Of a stretch of 64,000 bases of DNA, positions 52,946 through 62,002 are shown piece by piece (position 1 is the first letter of the stretch; each line of letters starts with the position of its first letter). This stretch comes from CALBPI01 sp038529355 (lineage in GTDB: Bacteria > Pseudomonadota > Gammaproteobacteria > Steroidobacterales > Woeseiaceae). The notes beneath the pieces are model-generated. The model saw only the letters and a program-made list of their open reading frames with translations, made no database searches and was not told where the DNA came from. The stretch lies in the NCBI GenBank assembly GCA_038529355.1, contig JBCBDU010000012.1, positions 1 through 64,000 of the forward strand, read 5' to 3'. Both the position numbers and the translations under genes were made by a program.

Positions 52946-54430
52946 ATGAATACCAAAATCCTCAATACCTTCGAATCCAAGCTCACACCGAGTCGGCACC
53001 CCTATTTGAATGGCGCATGGACGCCGCAGACGCAAGAAGTGGATGCCACGGATATGGTCGTGATTGGCCAAATTCCTAAGGACCTGTCTGGCATCTACGT
53101 GCGCAACACAGAGAACCCGTTGCACGATGCGATTGGCATCTACCACCCGTTTGATGGCGATGGCATGCTGCATACGATGTCATTCAACAATGGCAATGCG
53201 ACCTATAGGAACCGGTTCGTCCGCACCGAGGGCTTTCTCGCCGAACAGGAAGCCGGGCATGCGCTGTGGAGCGGCATCACCGGCGACCCGAACGATTCGC
53301 ATCGCGAGGGTTGGGGGGCGCGCGGGCGCATGAAAGATGCCTCTTCAACAGACGTCGTCGTACACGCCGGCGAAATCATTTCGACACATTACATGTGTGG
53401 TGAGGGTTACCGTTTCAATCCCGACACGATGGATCAGATCGGCACCGCTAACTGGGTGCCGCCGGAAGGCATCTCGGCGCACCCTAAGGTCGATCTCGCG
53501 ACCGGCGAGATGATGTTTTTCAACTACTCCAAGCAAGCGCCGTTCATGCACTACGGCGTGGTTGGTGCTGACCGCCAACTCAAGCATCTGATTCCGGTCG
53601 AGCTGCCAGGGCCGCGCCTGCCGCACGATATGGCGTTCACGAAAAACTACTCGATCCTGATCGATTTGCCGATGTTCTGGGACGCAGAATTGCTGGCGGC
53701 GGGCGTACACAAAACCAAATTCCACGCGGACATTCCGACACGCTTTGCGATCGTGCCGCGCTTCGGCGCCGCGACTGAAATCCGTTGGTTCGAAGCGGCG
53801 CCGACGTTCGTGCTGCATTGGATGAACGCGTACGAGCAGGGCGACGAGATCGTCCTCGATGGTTACTTCCAGGAAGACCCTGACCCTGCCCCGCTGCCGA
53901 TTCCGGGCATCGACCCACGCTTCGGCAAGTTGCTGGCCGGTATCGATGAGGCATCGTTCAAGCCGCGCCTGCACCGCTGGCGCTTCAATCTGAAAACCGG
54001 CGAGACGCGCGAAGAACATCTGGATGAACGTAACCTCGAGTTCGGCACGTTCAATCAACACTTCGCCGGATATAAGTCGCGCTATCTATACAGCACAACG
54101 ACCGAACCCGGCTGGTTCCTGTTTAACAGCATCGTCAAGCATGACATGCAGACCGGTGATTCCAGTCAGCTCGAATTCGGTCCGGGTCGCTACGGCAGCG
54201 AAGCGCCGTTCGCACCACGCATTGGTGCGAAAACCGAAGACGACGGCTATCTGGTGTCATTCATTACGGATTTGAATGAGCAACAATCCGAGTGTGTTGT
54301 CATTGATGCGCAAGACGTCAGCGCCGGTCCTGTGTGCCGAATCATTTTGCCGCATCAAATCTCCAGCGGCACACACGCAACGTGGGCATCGCATGACGAA
54401 ATTACTGCAGGTCGGCAGGCGGCGGCATGA
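52946..54430 (+). CDS. Carotenoid oxygenase family (RPE65/CCD-like) dioxygenase
   Basis: 494 aa, ATG start without a visible Shine-Dalgarno; a close TAATAT would give a nearly leaderless mRNA. The four iron-binding histidines of the family are present: H179 (ISAHPKVD), H227 (RLPHDMAFTKNY), H291 (FVLHWMNAYE) and H477 (SGTHATW). Also PKDLSGIYVRNTENP and HPFDGDGMLHTMSF, typical of the N-terminal propeller blades. These enzymes cleave a C=C bond of carotenoids, apocarotenoids, stilbenes or isoeugenol-type phenylpropenes with O2. The substrate is not evident; the coupled thiolase suggests that a cleavage product enters acyl-CoA metabolism. Probably cytoplasmic, induced through the adjacent TetR regulator. 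Confidence 0.92.
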   Translation: MNTKILNTFESKLTPSRHPYLNGAWTPQTQEVDATDMVVIGQIPKDLSGIYVRNTENPLHDAIGIYHPFDGDGMLHTMSFNNGNATYRNRFVRTEGFLAEQEAGHALWSGITGDPNDSHREGWGARGRMKDASSTDVVVHAGEIISTHYMCGEGYRFNPDTMDQIGTANWVPPEGISAHPKVDLATGEMMFFNYSKQAPFMHYGVVGADRQLKHLIPVELPGPRLPHDMAFTKNYSILIDLPMFWDAELLAAGVHKTKFHADIPTRFAIVPRFGAATEIRWFEAAPTFVLHWMNAYEQGDEIVLDGYFQEDPDPAPLPIPGIDPRFGKLLAGIDEASFKPRLHRWRFNLKTGETREEHLDERNLEFGTFNQHFAGYKSRYLYSTTTEPGWFLFNSIVKHDMQTGDSSQLEFGPGRYGSEAPFAPRIGAKTEDDGYLVSFITDLNEQQSECVVIDAQDVSAGPVCRIILPHQISSGTHATWASHDEITAGRQAAA

Positions 54431-55695
54431 TGCAACCGGTGTACATTCTCGGCGGTGCGCAAACTGACTTTGCAACGAACTGGACGCGCGAGGGTCACCA
54501 GATTTTTGACCTGTTCGCTGCCAACGTGCGTGACAGTCTCGAACGCTGCCAGCTCGATGCCAACGATTTGCAGGTGGGTCATGTAGGTAATTTTGTCGCG
54601 GAGCTGTTCACCGGACAAGGCATGCTCGGTGGCTTTTACGGGCATGTTGATCCTTCGTTATCGGGCATGCCGGCTACCCGCCATGAAGGGGCGTGCGCGT
54701 CCGGTTCGCTGGCGGCGCTTGCTGCGATGGCTGACATTCAAAGCGGCCGCTATGATCTCGCGTGCGTCACCGGCATTGAGCTGATGCGCAACGTCCCGGG
54801 TACAGAGGCCGGCGATCATCTGGGCGCAGCGGTATGGGTGGGGGTTGAAGCAACCGACAAAAAATACATCTGGCCGGCGATGTTTTCGCAATTGGCCGAA
54901 GAATATGATCAACGTTACGGCGTCAAACGCGAGCATCTGGCCGAGATTGCCCGAATCAATTTCGCCAACGCAAAGCGCAATGGCAACGCACAGACGCGTG
55001 ATTGGACGTTGACCGATGCACACTTCGGTGAAGACGAAGAGCTGAACCCGGTGATCGATGGCCACATCCGTCGACAGGATTGCGCGCAAATCACCGACGG
55101 TGCAGCCACAATTTTTCTGGCGAGCCACGAGTATGCGACGCGTTACGCAAAAGCGCTCGGCGTGCCTGTTGATTCGTTAGCGCGCATCGAAGGGTTTGGT
55201 CACACGACAGCGCCAATGCAGTTGGCCGCAAAGATGGCGGCGAGCGCTTACGACGACTATGTGTTTCCGTGGGTGCGTAAGGCAATCACCGATGCCTACA
55301 CCCGCGCCGGCATCAGCGGCCCCGAGCAGCTGGACGCGATCGAAACGCACGACTGTTTCACGATCAATGAATACATGGCGATCGATCACTTTGGCATTAC
55401 GAAGCCGGGCGAGGCGTGGAAAGCGATTGAAGCTGGCCGTATTGCCCCGGATGGGGATATTCCCGTCAATGCATCCGGCGGGCTGATGGGTGGCGGACAT
55501 CCTGTTGGCGCAACCGGCGTACGGATGTTGCTCGATGCGGCCAAGCAAGTCACCGCGAGTGCCGGTGACTACCAGGTGGCTGGCGCGAAACGCGTGGCGA
55601 CCTATAACGTTGGCGGCTCTGCTACGACGAATTGTTGTTTCATTGTCGCAGGTGCAGGTGCAGGTGCAGGTGCAGCAGCGGGTGTGAGCGAGTAA
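54427..55695 (+). CDS. Thiolase-family acetyl-CoA acyltransferase
   Basis: 422 aa; start overlaps the oxygenase stop (ATGA), so the genes are translationally coupled. Nucleophile C90 in RHEGACASGSLAALAA, catalytic His in ETHDCFTINEY and the GGGHPVGATG loop match the SCP-x/SCP2-type thiolase group, which often degrades branched or steroid side chains. The C-terminal NVGGSATTNCCFIV replaces the CxG motif of classical thiolases, as is usual in this group. The tail ends in alternating Ala-Gly (AGAGAGAG) from a hexanucleotide repeat and is probably disordered. It likely releases acetyl- or propionyl-CoA from a product made after oxygenase cleavage. Confidence 0.9.
   Translation: MMQPVYILGGAQTDFATNWTREGHQIFDLFAANVRDSLERCQLDANDLQVGHVGNFVAELFTGQGMLGGFYGHVDPSLSGMPATRHEGACASGSLAALAAMADIQSGRYDLACVTGIELMRNVPGTEAGDHLGAAVWVGVEATDKKYIWPAMFSQLAEEYDQRYGVKREHLAEIARINFANAKRNGNAQTRDWTLTDAHFGEDEELNPVIDGHIRRQDCAQITDGAATIFLASHEYATRYAKALGVPVDSLARIEGFGHTTAPMQLAAKMAASAYDDYVFPWVRKAITDAYTRAGISGPEQLDAIETHDCFTINEYMAIDHFGITKPGEAWKAIEAGRIAPDGDIPVNASGGLMGGGHPVGATGVRMLLDAAKQVTASAGDYQVAGAKRVATYNVGGSATTNCCFIVAGAGAGAGAAAGVSE
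55648..55671 (+). repeat. Four perfect GCAGGT repeats at the thiolase 3' end
   Basis: Four GCAGGT units encode (Ala-Gly)4 in the C-terminal tail, followed by GCAGCAGCGGGT. Unit count could change by slippage without shifting the frame. Confidence 0.85.
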
Positions 55696-55912
55696 CTCGC
55701 ACCTCGGCGTCGAAGGAAACATAGCGTACGGGCGTGCCCACCAAGCACCATCAAGTCCTCACCGTGCTTCACGCGACCTGACAGCATTTCCATGGATTTA
55801 AATGTGCTTGATCGCATGCGCTTGCGAAGCACAGGCATGTCGTTGGATAGTATGACTACCGACCCTGCCCTTGAGTGGCATGTCAGTCATCCATCTGGAT
55901 TGATCGGGAGCC

Positions 55913-56332
55913 ATGAGCATCGAGATTACCAACACAACACCGTCGCCATCGGAATACGTTGCGCTTCGCGTAGCTGCCGGCTTGTCGGCGAAGTCTCTTG
56001 TCGCAGCCGAGATCGGTCTGCCGAATTCGCTGTTCGCGGTCTGCATTCGTGATGACGGCCAACTGATCGGCATGGGGCGCGTCGTTGGCGACGGCGCATG
56101 CTTCTTCGAAATCGTCGACATCGCAGTCGATCCTACCTACCAGGGTCGCGGATTAGGCAAGCGGATCATGCAGCATATCGATCAATTCCTGCAGGGCGCC
56201 GTCATGGATGGGTCTTACGTATCGATGATTGCCGATGAACCACAATTCTATGAAAAGCTGGGCTACAAACTGACCGCACCGGCATCGCAGGGAATGTACA
56301 AACCGCTGCAATCGCTGCCGTCACGACGCTAG
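55913..56332 (+). CDS. GNAT-family N-acetyltransferase
   Basis: 139 aa, ATG with GGGAG two to three bases upstream. Acetyl-CoA site: FFEIVDIAVDPTYQGRGLGKRIMQHID, containing the Q-G-x-G-x-G/A pattern. Other core strands: SLFAVCIRDDGQLIGMGRVVGDGA and VSMIADEPQFYEKLGYKL, the usual GNAT C-terminal block. Substrate unknown; small free-standing members acetylate amines, antibiotics or protein N-termini. The 217 bases before it contain no gene. Confidence 0.88.
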   Translation: MSIEITNTTPSPSEYVALRVAAGLSAKSLVAAEIGLPNSLFAVCIRDDGQLIGMGRVVGDGACFFEIVDIAVDPTYQGRGLGKRIMQHIDQFLQGAVMDGSYVSMIADEPQFYEKLGYKLTAPASQGMYKPLQSLPSRR

Positions 56333-56339
56333 GTTTGGT

Positions 56340-57263
56340 TCAGTCGCTGGTCCGCCCATCATGTGACGCCTTGCGTTTGATCCAGTCGGTGACGGTTGCG
56401 AACGTTTGCCGCATGTTGTTATGCCCAATGCCTGAGAATAGTACGTAGTCGTACTTGTATCCACTCGACTGCAAAGCCTGCAGTTTGTGGATCGACAGGT
56501 CCACCGGCACACTGCCGTCGTCTGCACCGAATACCCACAATCCCGGGACATCGAGTGCCCGCAGGTCTTCGGCGGCGTCAGTATCTCTGCCAAGAAACGC
56601 TGGCCACTGATACGGCGCTTGGCGCGCCGCGAGTGCTTCGGCGTACGGTGGTGCGCGATCCCTGTCGGCATTTCGTGTGTACTTGCTGTAGATGTCTTCT
56701 TCACTGATCTTGCACACAGGTCCACTCCACAACACGAGGAAGTCGACATCGGCGCGTTGAGCGGCCAACGGGACAATCCATCCGGCCTGGCTAATGCCGG
56801 TCAGACCGATTGGTACGCCCTTCAACGCGGTCTCACGCGTCAACGCGAGCACGGCAGCTTGCGCATCTGCTGCGAGCAAATCGAGGTTCACTTCACTGAC
56901 CGGTTGTTTGCCTTCGAAGTGACCACCAGACTCGCCGACACCCCGTTTGTCGTAGACCAGCGCAGCAATGCCGTCCTGCGCAAACCGGCGTGCCACCGCA
57001 ATGCTTCGTGGTTGCTTGCCGGAGCCGTGCACGAACACGACTGCAGCAACGGGCGGCGACTGGTCCGGCAGCACTAGCGTGCCTGCCAGTGTTGCCCCTC
57101 GGCTTTCGAAAGTAACGCTACGTTCTGTCAGCTCGGCACGGGCCACTGGTGCCACCAGAAACAGACAGAGAAAGTAGCCGGCGATCCGGTGCCGTCGATA
57201 GCGAAGGCTAGTGAAAAACGCGATCAGAACTGATCGGAGATGATTCTGCTGGTGCATGGACAT
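56340..57263 (-). CDS. Secreted alpha/beta-hydrolase (dienelactone-hydrolase/S9-like)
   Basis: 307 aa. The N-terminus has an Arg-rich stretch then a hydrophobic segment IAGYFLCLFLVAPVARA, a signal peptide or anchor. Fold motifs: VVFVHGSGKQPRSI (oxyanion loop), ALVYDKRGVGESGGH, nucleophile elbow GLTGISQAGWIVPL (Ser), acid VFGADDGSVPVDL (Asp) and GIGHNNMRQTF (His). This matches the family of serine hydrolases acting on small esters or peptides. Ends convergently with the GNAT gene (7 bases between). Confidence 0.87.
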   Translation of the reverse strand: MSMHQQNHLRSVLIAFFTSLRYRRHRIAGYFLCLFLVAPVARAELTERSVTFESRGATLAGTLVLPDQSPPVAAVVFVHGSGKQPRSIAVARRFAQDGIAALVYDKRGVGESGGHFEGKQPVSEVNLDLLAADAQAAVLALTRETALKGVPIGLTGISQAGWIVPLAAQRADVDFLVLWSGPVCKISEEDIYSKYTRNADRDRAPPYAEALAARQAPYQWPAFLGRDTDAAEDLRALDVPGLWVFGADDGSVPVDLSIHKLQALQSSGYKYDYVLFSGIGHNNMRQTFATVTDWIKRKASHDGRTSD

Positions 57264-57496
57264 TCAACGCTGTTGCCAGGGACTTGGTAATAGATGTCTG
57301 CGGAGCGGGATAGGTTTAGTCGATGCAAGCCGGCGACCAACACTCGCCAGCGACACGCGACGTCTTGCGTTGTGATTCAGCCGTCGTCGGCATACAACCC
57401 GGGGACTGCCCCTGTCGTATACTTGAATGACAACGACAGTCTCTGTTGCGCCGCCAACAGAGTCGGCGTGACTTTTATGACCGAGGAATGCGATCG

Positions 57497-57901
57497 ATGG
57501 GAACACTCAAAGGCCAGTGCTTATGCGAGCGCGTGCGCTTCAGTGCAGAGGGCGAGATCAGACGCATCTCTGCCTGCTATTGCAGTCAGTGCACACGGCA
57601 GAACGGCGGCGGTCCGTTCTATGGCGTCGAGCTAGAGGGCAGTTTGACTGTCGAGCAGGGTGAGGCACTGCGTTGGTACGATTCGTCGAGCAAAGCCAAG
57701 CGGGGATTTTGTGCGCATTGCGGCAGCAGTGTGTTCTGGCAGGCGAACGACAATCCGTCGCTGTTTGATGTAAGCATCGGTGCACTTAACAACACCGAGC
57801 AATTGCGCTTGGATGCGCATATTTTTGTCGATCATTGTCCATCGTATCTTGCGGTACCCGACACGGCGCCGCATTTCACCGAAGCAGACGTACTGAGTTA
57901 G
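57497..57901 (+). CDS. GFA (CENP-V/glutathione-dependent-formaldehyde-activating-like) zinc protein
   Basis: 134 aa from ATG 57497, placed 10 bases after GAGG; ATG 57488 would add three residues. Zinc-binding cysteine pairs are visible: GQCLCERV (CxC), SACYCSQCTRQ (CxxC) and GFCAHCGSSVFW (CxxC). The core matches the GFA family, whose members bind zinc and sometimes glutathione; the formaldehyde role is established only for few. Ends EADVLS. Stand-alone between a hydrolase and an amidohydrolase gene. Confidence 0.86.
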   Translation: MGTLKGQCLCERVRFSAEGEIRRISACYCSQCTRQNGGGPFYGVELEGSLTVEQGEALRWYDSSSKAKRGFCAHCGSSVFWQANDNPSLFDVSIGALNNTEQLRLDAHIFVDHCPSYLAVPDTAPHFTEADVLS

Positions 57902-58091
57902 CGAACCGCCTCAGGTCCCCCGCCAAACTGACGAGCCAACGTTGTCGCGCTTAGCGCGACTACGCGCGGCATCACTATCGCAGCGCTATAAACCTCCATG
58001 CTTGCGGGTAAGTTCGCGCGCCGCTTCGACTTGTGGCAAGTTCTGTTACCGAACAGCTACCTCTCCTTTAGTTACTCAACGCGGTTTTCCT

Positions 58092-59375
58092 ATGCGCTCC
58101 ATAACCAATGTCCTCCTTCTGTGTATTGTCACGCTGTCGTTCAGTCAAGCTAGCGCCGACACCTACGTGCTAACTGGTCAGATGCTCGACGTGCGCAGCG
58201 GCAAGATGCTTCAGAACCAGGTACTGCAGATTGCTAATGAGCGCATCGTGGCGATATCGTCCAGGGATAGTGCGACTATCCCCACTGGGGCAACGGTGTT
58301 CGACTACTCGCAGCAATTCATTGTGCCGGGTCTTATCGATGCGCATGTGCACTTGCACGGCAACGCGACCGACCATGGTTACCGCAGGCTGGCGGACTCG
58401 CTGCCAACACGTACCTTGAAAGGTGCTGTCAATGCTGCTCGTACGCTACGTGCTGGATTTACCAGCGCGCGGATGGTGGGCGCGCCCGGCTTTGCTGACG
58501 TCGCACTGCGCGACGCGATCGATAGTGGCGCGATTGAGGGTCCGCGCCTGCGCGTCGCCGGACCGTCGATCGGAATTACCGGTGGCCATTGTTCGGACAA
58601 TAACTTGCTGCCGTTTGATAGTGAGGTCATTGGCGAAGGTGTTGCTGATGGGCCGTGGGCAATGCGCCAACGCGTGCGCCGCAATAAAAAATTCGGGGCG
58701 GACGTGATCAAGACCTGTTCCACCGGTGGTGTCTTGTCGAAAGGCACCGAAGTCGGCGCGCCGCAAGGCACTGTTGAGGAGCTCACGGCGTTGGTCGAGG
58801 AGGCGCATTCACATGGACTGAAAGTGGCTGTACACGCGCATGGCGCGAGTGGCATTCGTAATGCGATTGCAGCCGGTGCTGACTCCGTTGAGCATGCCAG
58901 CTTTATCGACGATGAAGGAATTCGCATGGCGAAGAAGGCCGGCACGGTGTTGGTCATGGACATCTACAACACCGAGTACATTCTGGGTGAAGGCGAGGCG
59001 GCTGGCATTTTGCCCGAGTCGCTGGAGAAAGAGCGCCGCGTCGGTGCGACGCAGCGCGAGAGTTTTTCACGTGCCCATGCCGCTGGCGTCAAAATGGTGT
59101 TTGGCACTGACGCCGGTGTCTATCCACACGGCGATAACGCAAGGCAGTTCGCGCGCATGGTACGTTTCGGCATGACGCCTTTGGAAGCGATTCGGGCCGC
59201 GACACTGGACGCCGCCGAGTTGCTCGACTTCGCCGATGATGTCGGCGAACTAACGGTTGGTCATTACGCAGATTTCGTTGTAGTGGATGCGAATCCGCTG
59301 GATGACGTCAGTGTGCTGGAAAATCCTGCGGCAGTCGTCAAGGGCGGGCAGTTGATTAGTGCGCAGCAGGACTAG
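58092..59375 (+). CDS. Secreted amidohydrolase (imidazolonepropionase/prolidase-like)
   Basis: 427 aa from ATG 58092. Signal peptide MRSITNVLLLCIVTLSFSQASA. Metal-binding motifs of the amidohydrolase superfamily: VPGLIDAHVHLHG (HxH), GADVIKTCSTGG (bridging Lys), VAVHAHGASGIRNAI (His), ADSVEHASFID (His) and VFGTDAGVYPHG (Asp). C-terminal block ATLDAAELLDFADDVGELTVGHYADFVVVDANPLDDV is standard. Related periplasmic enzymes cleave Xaa-Pro or Xaa-Arg dipeptides, so dipeptide turnover is likely. The open frame extends 50 codons upstream but lacks signal-peptide character. Two nearby T-rich stretches do not form a clear terminator. Confidence 0.9.
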   Translation: MRSITNVLLLCIVTLSFSQASADTYVLTGQMLDVRSGKMLQNQVLQIANERIVAISSRDSATIPTGATVFDYSQQFIVPGLIDAHVHLHGNATDHGYRRLADSLPTRTLKGAVNAARTLRAGFTSARMVGAPGFADVALRDAIDSGAIEGPRLRVAGPSIGITGGHCSDNNLLPFDSEVIGEGVADGPWAMRQRVRRNKKFGADVIKTCSTGGVLSKGTEVGAPQGTVEELTALVEEAHSHGLKVAVHAHGASGIRNAIAAGADSVEHASFIDDEGIRMAKKAGTVLVMDIYNTEYILGEGEAAGILPESLEKERRVGATQRESFSRAHAAGVKMVFGTDAGVYPHGDNARQFARMVRFGMTPLEAIRAATLDAAELLDFADDVGELTVGHYADFVVVDANPLDDVSVLENPAAVVKGGQLISAQQD

Positions 59376-59498
59376 TAGCCCGTCCAAAATACGATCAGAT
59401 GCATTTGATGGCTCACTCACCCGGTTGTTTGCGGAGCCACGACAAATCTCTTCTTTTGTGTTCCATCGACTAAGGAGCCGACAGTGAGGGTTGCGTCG

Positions 59499-59846
59499 CT
59501 ATTCGAGCACACGCACGCCGCTCTTATGCCATTTGCTGTCGAACTCGTCGGACGAAATCGCTTCGCCTTCGAAGTCGTTCCGCTTCATGTTGGTGTCTAA
59601 CCAGAAGCCGTAGTCGCTTTCGCTGGGTCCGGCGATAACGGGTACGTCGTTTTGGTCTAGCCCGATTTCTCGCCACGGATTATCGTCTTCATCAAATTCG
59701 ACATACCAGGATCGAACAAGATGCATTTTTTCTCTGTAACCGGGGTTTGCTTCGGGAACGAGTTTCAGCAGGAATTGTTCAAGGAGGCTTTTCCAGCCTA
59801 CTTCTCTAGACCAGTCCGTCGCGAGCGTTGTGCGTAGATAGTGCAT
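59499..59846 (-). CDS. Hypothetical protein
   Basis: 115 aa, ATG start. Acidic and rich in aromatic residues (VRSWYVEFDEDDNPWREIGLD, ESDYGFWLDTNM, EFDSKWHKSG). No signal peptide or membrane segment, so cytoplasmic. The composition and size resemble small immunity-type or regulatory proteins, but no family was recognised and no toxin gene lies nearby. Codon use looks normal. Confidence 0.6.
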   Translation of the reverse strand: MHYLRTTLATDWSREVGWKSLLEQFLLKLVPEANPGYREKMHLVRSWYVEFDEDDNPWREIGLDQNDVPVIAGPSESDYGFWLDTNMKRNDFEGEAISSDEFDSKWHKSGVRVLE

Positions 59847-59943
59847 CTATGTAAGAGAGTCTGAGTTGCGGTGATGTTCATTGCGATGCGCCTGTTTTTG
59901 CAGTTTTGGTCTAATGAACTTCTGAGACGACAGGTTGCACGGA

Positions 59944-60291
59944 TTAGTCGTGGATCACCGCTTCGTTGATGAGAAACTCACAAAACTGCAGAACTTGCGC
60001 AACCTCCTCTTCACTTTGGGCTGTCGCTTGCGCTTCGACAGCTGCTTTCTTAAGCAACCAACCCTTTACCAGAGTGAGCGCATTGTGTTCCTCAAACGCA
60101 GCTCGTTCATGTCGTGGTTGTTGAGCAAGCAAACCAAGCACTTTAAGCGCATGCAGCGATGACTCAAGCGTGAAATCGGACTCCTGAAACTGATGGTCAG
60201 GCTCGATTTTCATTTCCCATCCGGTACACAAGTTTTCAGCGTGCGCCAACGGGCCCATCAGTAGCGCACAAACCAGAGGTAGCATCCTCAT
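59944..60291 (-). CDS. Small periplasmic protein of the cytochrome operon
   Basis: 115 aa from ATG 60291, overlapping the cytochrome stop by 4 bases (ATGA). Signal peptide MRMLPLVCALLMGPLAHA. The mature part is largely helical: FTLESSLHALKVLGLLAQQP, LTLVKGWLLKKAAVEAQAT, EEEVAQVLQFCEFLINE; two cysteines (ENLCTGW, QFCEFL) could pair. No known family. Last gene of the five-gene operon. Confidence 0.68.
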   Translation of the reverse strand: MRMLPLVCALLMGPLAHAENLCTGWEMKIEPDHQFQESDFTLESSLHALKVLGLLAQQPRHERAAFEEHNALTLVKGWLLKKAAVEAQATAQSEEEVAQVLQFCEFLINEAVIHD

Positions 60292-61193
60292 GGATTTCCA
60301 CGCCATGGCACGTCTTGCGGCACCGGTTGATCCGGTAGCGTACGCAGGTACACGAAGAGGTCGGTTAACTCTTGTTCTGTGAGTGCCCAGAATCGATCAC
60401 GAGCGATCATTGACATCAAAAACAAATCGTCTCGGTTACCGATTGCGGTTCCAGTGCGCATCAATTCTCGAAAATCGTCCTCGGAGTAGGCGACCAGCAC
60501 CGCAAGATCCGGGCTATTGCCATCAGGGTTTGTTGCGCCGCGTAAATCCAGACCGTGGCATTCATTGCACATTGTCATCGCAAGATACTCGCCGTTACGC
60601 AGCGCCGCGTTCGGATGATCCTGGTACTCAAGCTTGGGCACCGCGAGCGCCCAGTCTGCCATATGCTGAGACTTACCGGTGCCAATTTGCCAGCGCGCTC
60701 GCAGTCCGAGCTTGGGTTTCGGCAACTCCTTTTGCACGACAACGGCAGATCTCAAGTAGGAAATCAGTGCTACAAAATCATCGTCAGACAAATGCTTCCA
60801 GTTATAGGAGGGCATAGACCACAGCGCGCGTCCGTTGTGACCTATTCCATGACGAATTGCAGCATTGAGCGATGATGTTGTCTGCTGTCGAGCATAGCGG
60901 GCGAGATTCGGTGCGACTGCGCGCTTGACCCATGGCCATTCGTCGGTAAACACACGACCTTCTAGGTGCTGACCATGGCAACCGAAGCAACCACGTGTAC
61001 GAGCAATATGCTCGCCGCGCTTCACCGACGTTGCATCGTTAGGGATTTCGCTCGTGAAGGGTCGCGGTTCAATAAATTCTCGAAGTCGCAGCTCGCTGCG
61101 CGCAAGTATGCCCGTAAACAATCCGAGCGCCAGAATCAGTAACAATGCAAGTGCAGGAAATGCTTTGCTCACGAATTTAATGCCGTGCGCCAA
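60288..61193 (-). CDS. Membrane-anchored dihaem c-type cytochrome
   Basis: 301 aa from TTG 61193; GTG 61172 is an alternative. N-terminal anchor FPALALLLILALGLFTGIL. Two haem-binding CxxCH sites: TRGCFGCHGQHLEG (about residue 70) and MTMCNECHGLDLRG (about residue 208), each with a downstream Met candidate (SMPSYNWKHLSDDDF and LMSMIARDR). The two halves look like duplicated class I cytochrome c domains, as in alcohol/aldehyde-dehydrogenase cytochrome subunits. It would pass electrons in the periplasm. Overlaps the small protein gene downstream and lies 3 bases after the membrane protein gene. Confidence 0.88.
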   Translation of the reverse strand: MAHGIKFVSKAFPALALLLILALGLFTGILARSELRLREFIEPRPFTSEIPNDATSVKRGEHIARTRGCFGCHGQHLEGRVFTDEWPWVKRAVAPNLARYARQQTTSSLNAAIRHGIGHNGRALWSMPSYNWKHLSDDDFVALISYLRSAVVVQKELPKPKLGLRARWQIGTGKSQHMADWALAVPKLEYQDHPNAALRNGEYLAMTMCNECHGLDLRGATNPDGNSPDLAVLVAYSEDDFRELMRTGTAIGNRDDLFLMSMIARDRFWALTEQELTDLFVYLRTLPDQPVPQDVPWRGNP

Positions 61194-61196
61194 ATT

Positions 61197-61664
61197 TCAC
61201 CTTTGCGTAGCGTGAATCGAGTGTTTTCGATTCGAGCGATAAGCAAAAACCGCAATACTCAACGGCAGGAAGGTCCACCAGGCGATCAGGCCAGGGACGT
61301 GAGTGATGTTGATTGGTATCAGGGTTGCTTTCAACGACGCGCCGAAGCTTCCGCCCAGGTTCATCCGGTACGCCGAATACGCCGTGACACCGATAACGAT
61401 GAGCACGGCCCACAAAACGCGGTGACTTGTCGTGAGTCGGACAATCGCAGTGCCCGCGATCAGTGCGGCAACTGCTGCCGCCGGCACGGTTGTCACCAAT
61501 GAGAACAGGATAAGCGATAGCGCCATGTTTTGCTGCGCGAATGACTTGTACCAGTCGGGATAGGCGATTGCCGCGGCGAAGCCGACGAGTTTGGTGTGTA
61601 TCAGATAGTACGCCACACCCACGATCACCACTAAGATCATGTTGTGCGCCAGCTTGCCGATCAC
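61197..61664 (-). CDS. Four-helix integral membrane protein
   Basis: 155 aa from GTG 61664, one base after the upstream gene's stop. Hydrophobic stretches: MILVVIVGVAYYLIHTKLVGFAAAIA, ALSLILFSLVTTVPAAAVAALIAG, VLWAVLIVIGVTAYSAYRM and IAWWTFLPLSIAVFAYRS. Few charges; a tail of basic residues. No family recognised; position before the cytochrome suggests a membrane partner, for example a quinone-facing subunit, but that is inference. Confidence 0.72.
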   Translation of the reverse strand: MIGKLAHNMILVVIVGVAYYLIHTKLVGFAAAIAYPDWYKSFAQQNMALSLILFSLVTTVPAAAVAALIAGTAIVRLTTSHRVLWAVLIVIGVTAYSAYRMNLGGSFGASLKATLIPINITHVPGLIAWWTFLPLSIAVFAYRSNRKHSIHATQR

Positions 61665-61665
61665 A

Positions 61666-61998
61666 TCAAAGCCCAAGAAAATGTGAGAACGCGTTGTCGA
61701 TAAAGATTCCACGCAACTTGTCACGAAAATCTCGGGCTGCGGCTTTGCCGATCACTTTGGTCGTACGCATGCGCATGCGACCGAGCGTAACCTGATTGTT
61801 GACCAGCAGTTTGAACTCTTCAGGTCGCAACTCACCTAACACGAGCAGTTTCGTCCATCGGTCGAGTCGTTCGCGTGAATTGGTCAGGTGGGTTTCAAAA
61901 ATCGCGCGAGATTCGTCGCGCGTCTGCGTGAAGGTTGCGGCGATCAATGCGCGACCCTGCGTCAAAACCGAATCCACATAGTTGTCAAATGTCGACAT
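61666..61998 (-). CDS. Small helical cytoplasmic protein
   Basis: 110 aa, ATG 61998. Predominantly helical and charged (ALIAATFTQTRDESRAIFETHLTNSRERLDRWTKLL, RPEEFKLLVNNQVTLGRMRMRTTKV). The middle resembles helix-bundle proteins, without any known signature. Starts 4 bases after the lipoprotein stop and ends one base before the membrane protein start, so it is certainly co-transcribed. Confidence 0.7.
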   Translation of the reverse strand: MSTFDNYVDSVLTQGRALIAATFTQTRDESRAIFETHLTNSRERLDRWTKLLVLGELRPEEFKLLVNNQVTLGRMRMRTTKVIGKAAARDFRDKLRGIFIDNAFSHFLGL

Positions 61999-62002
61999 GG
62001 CG

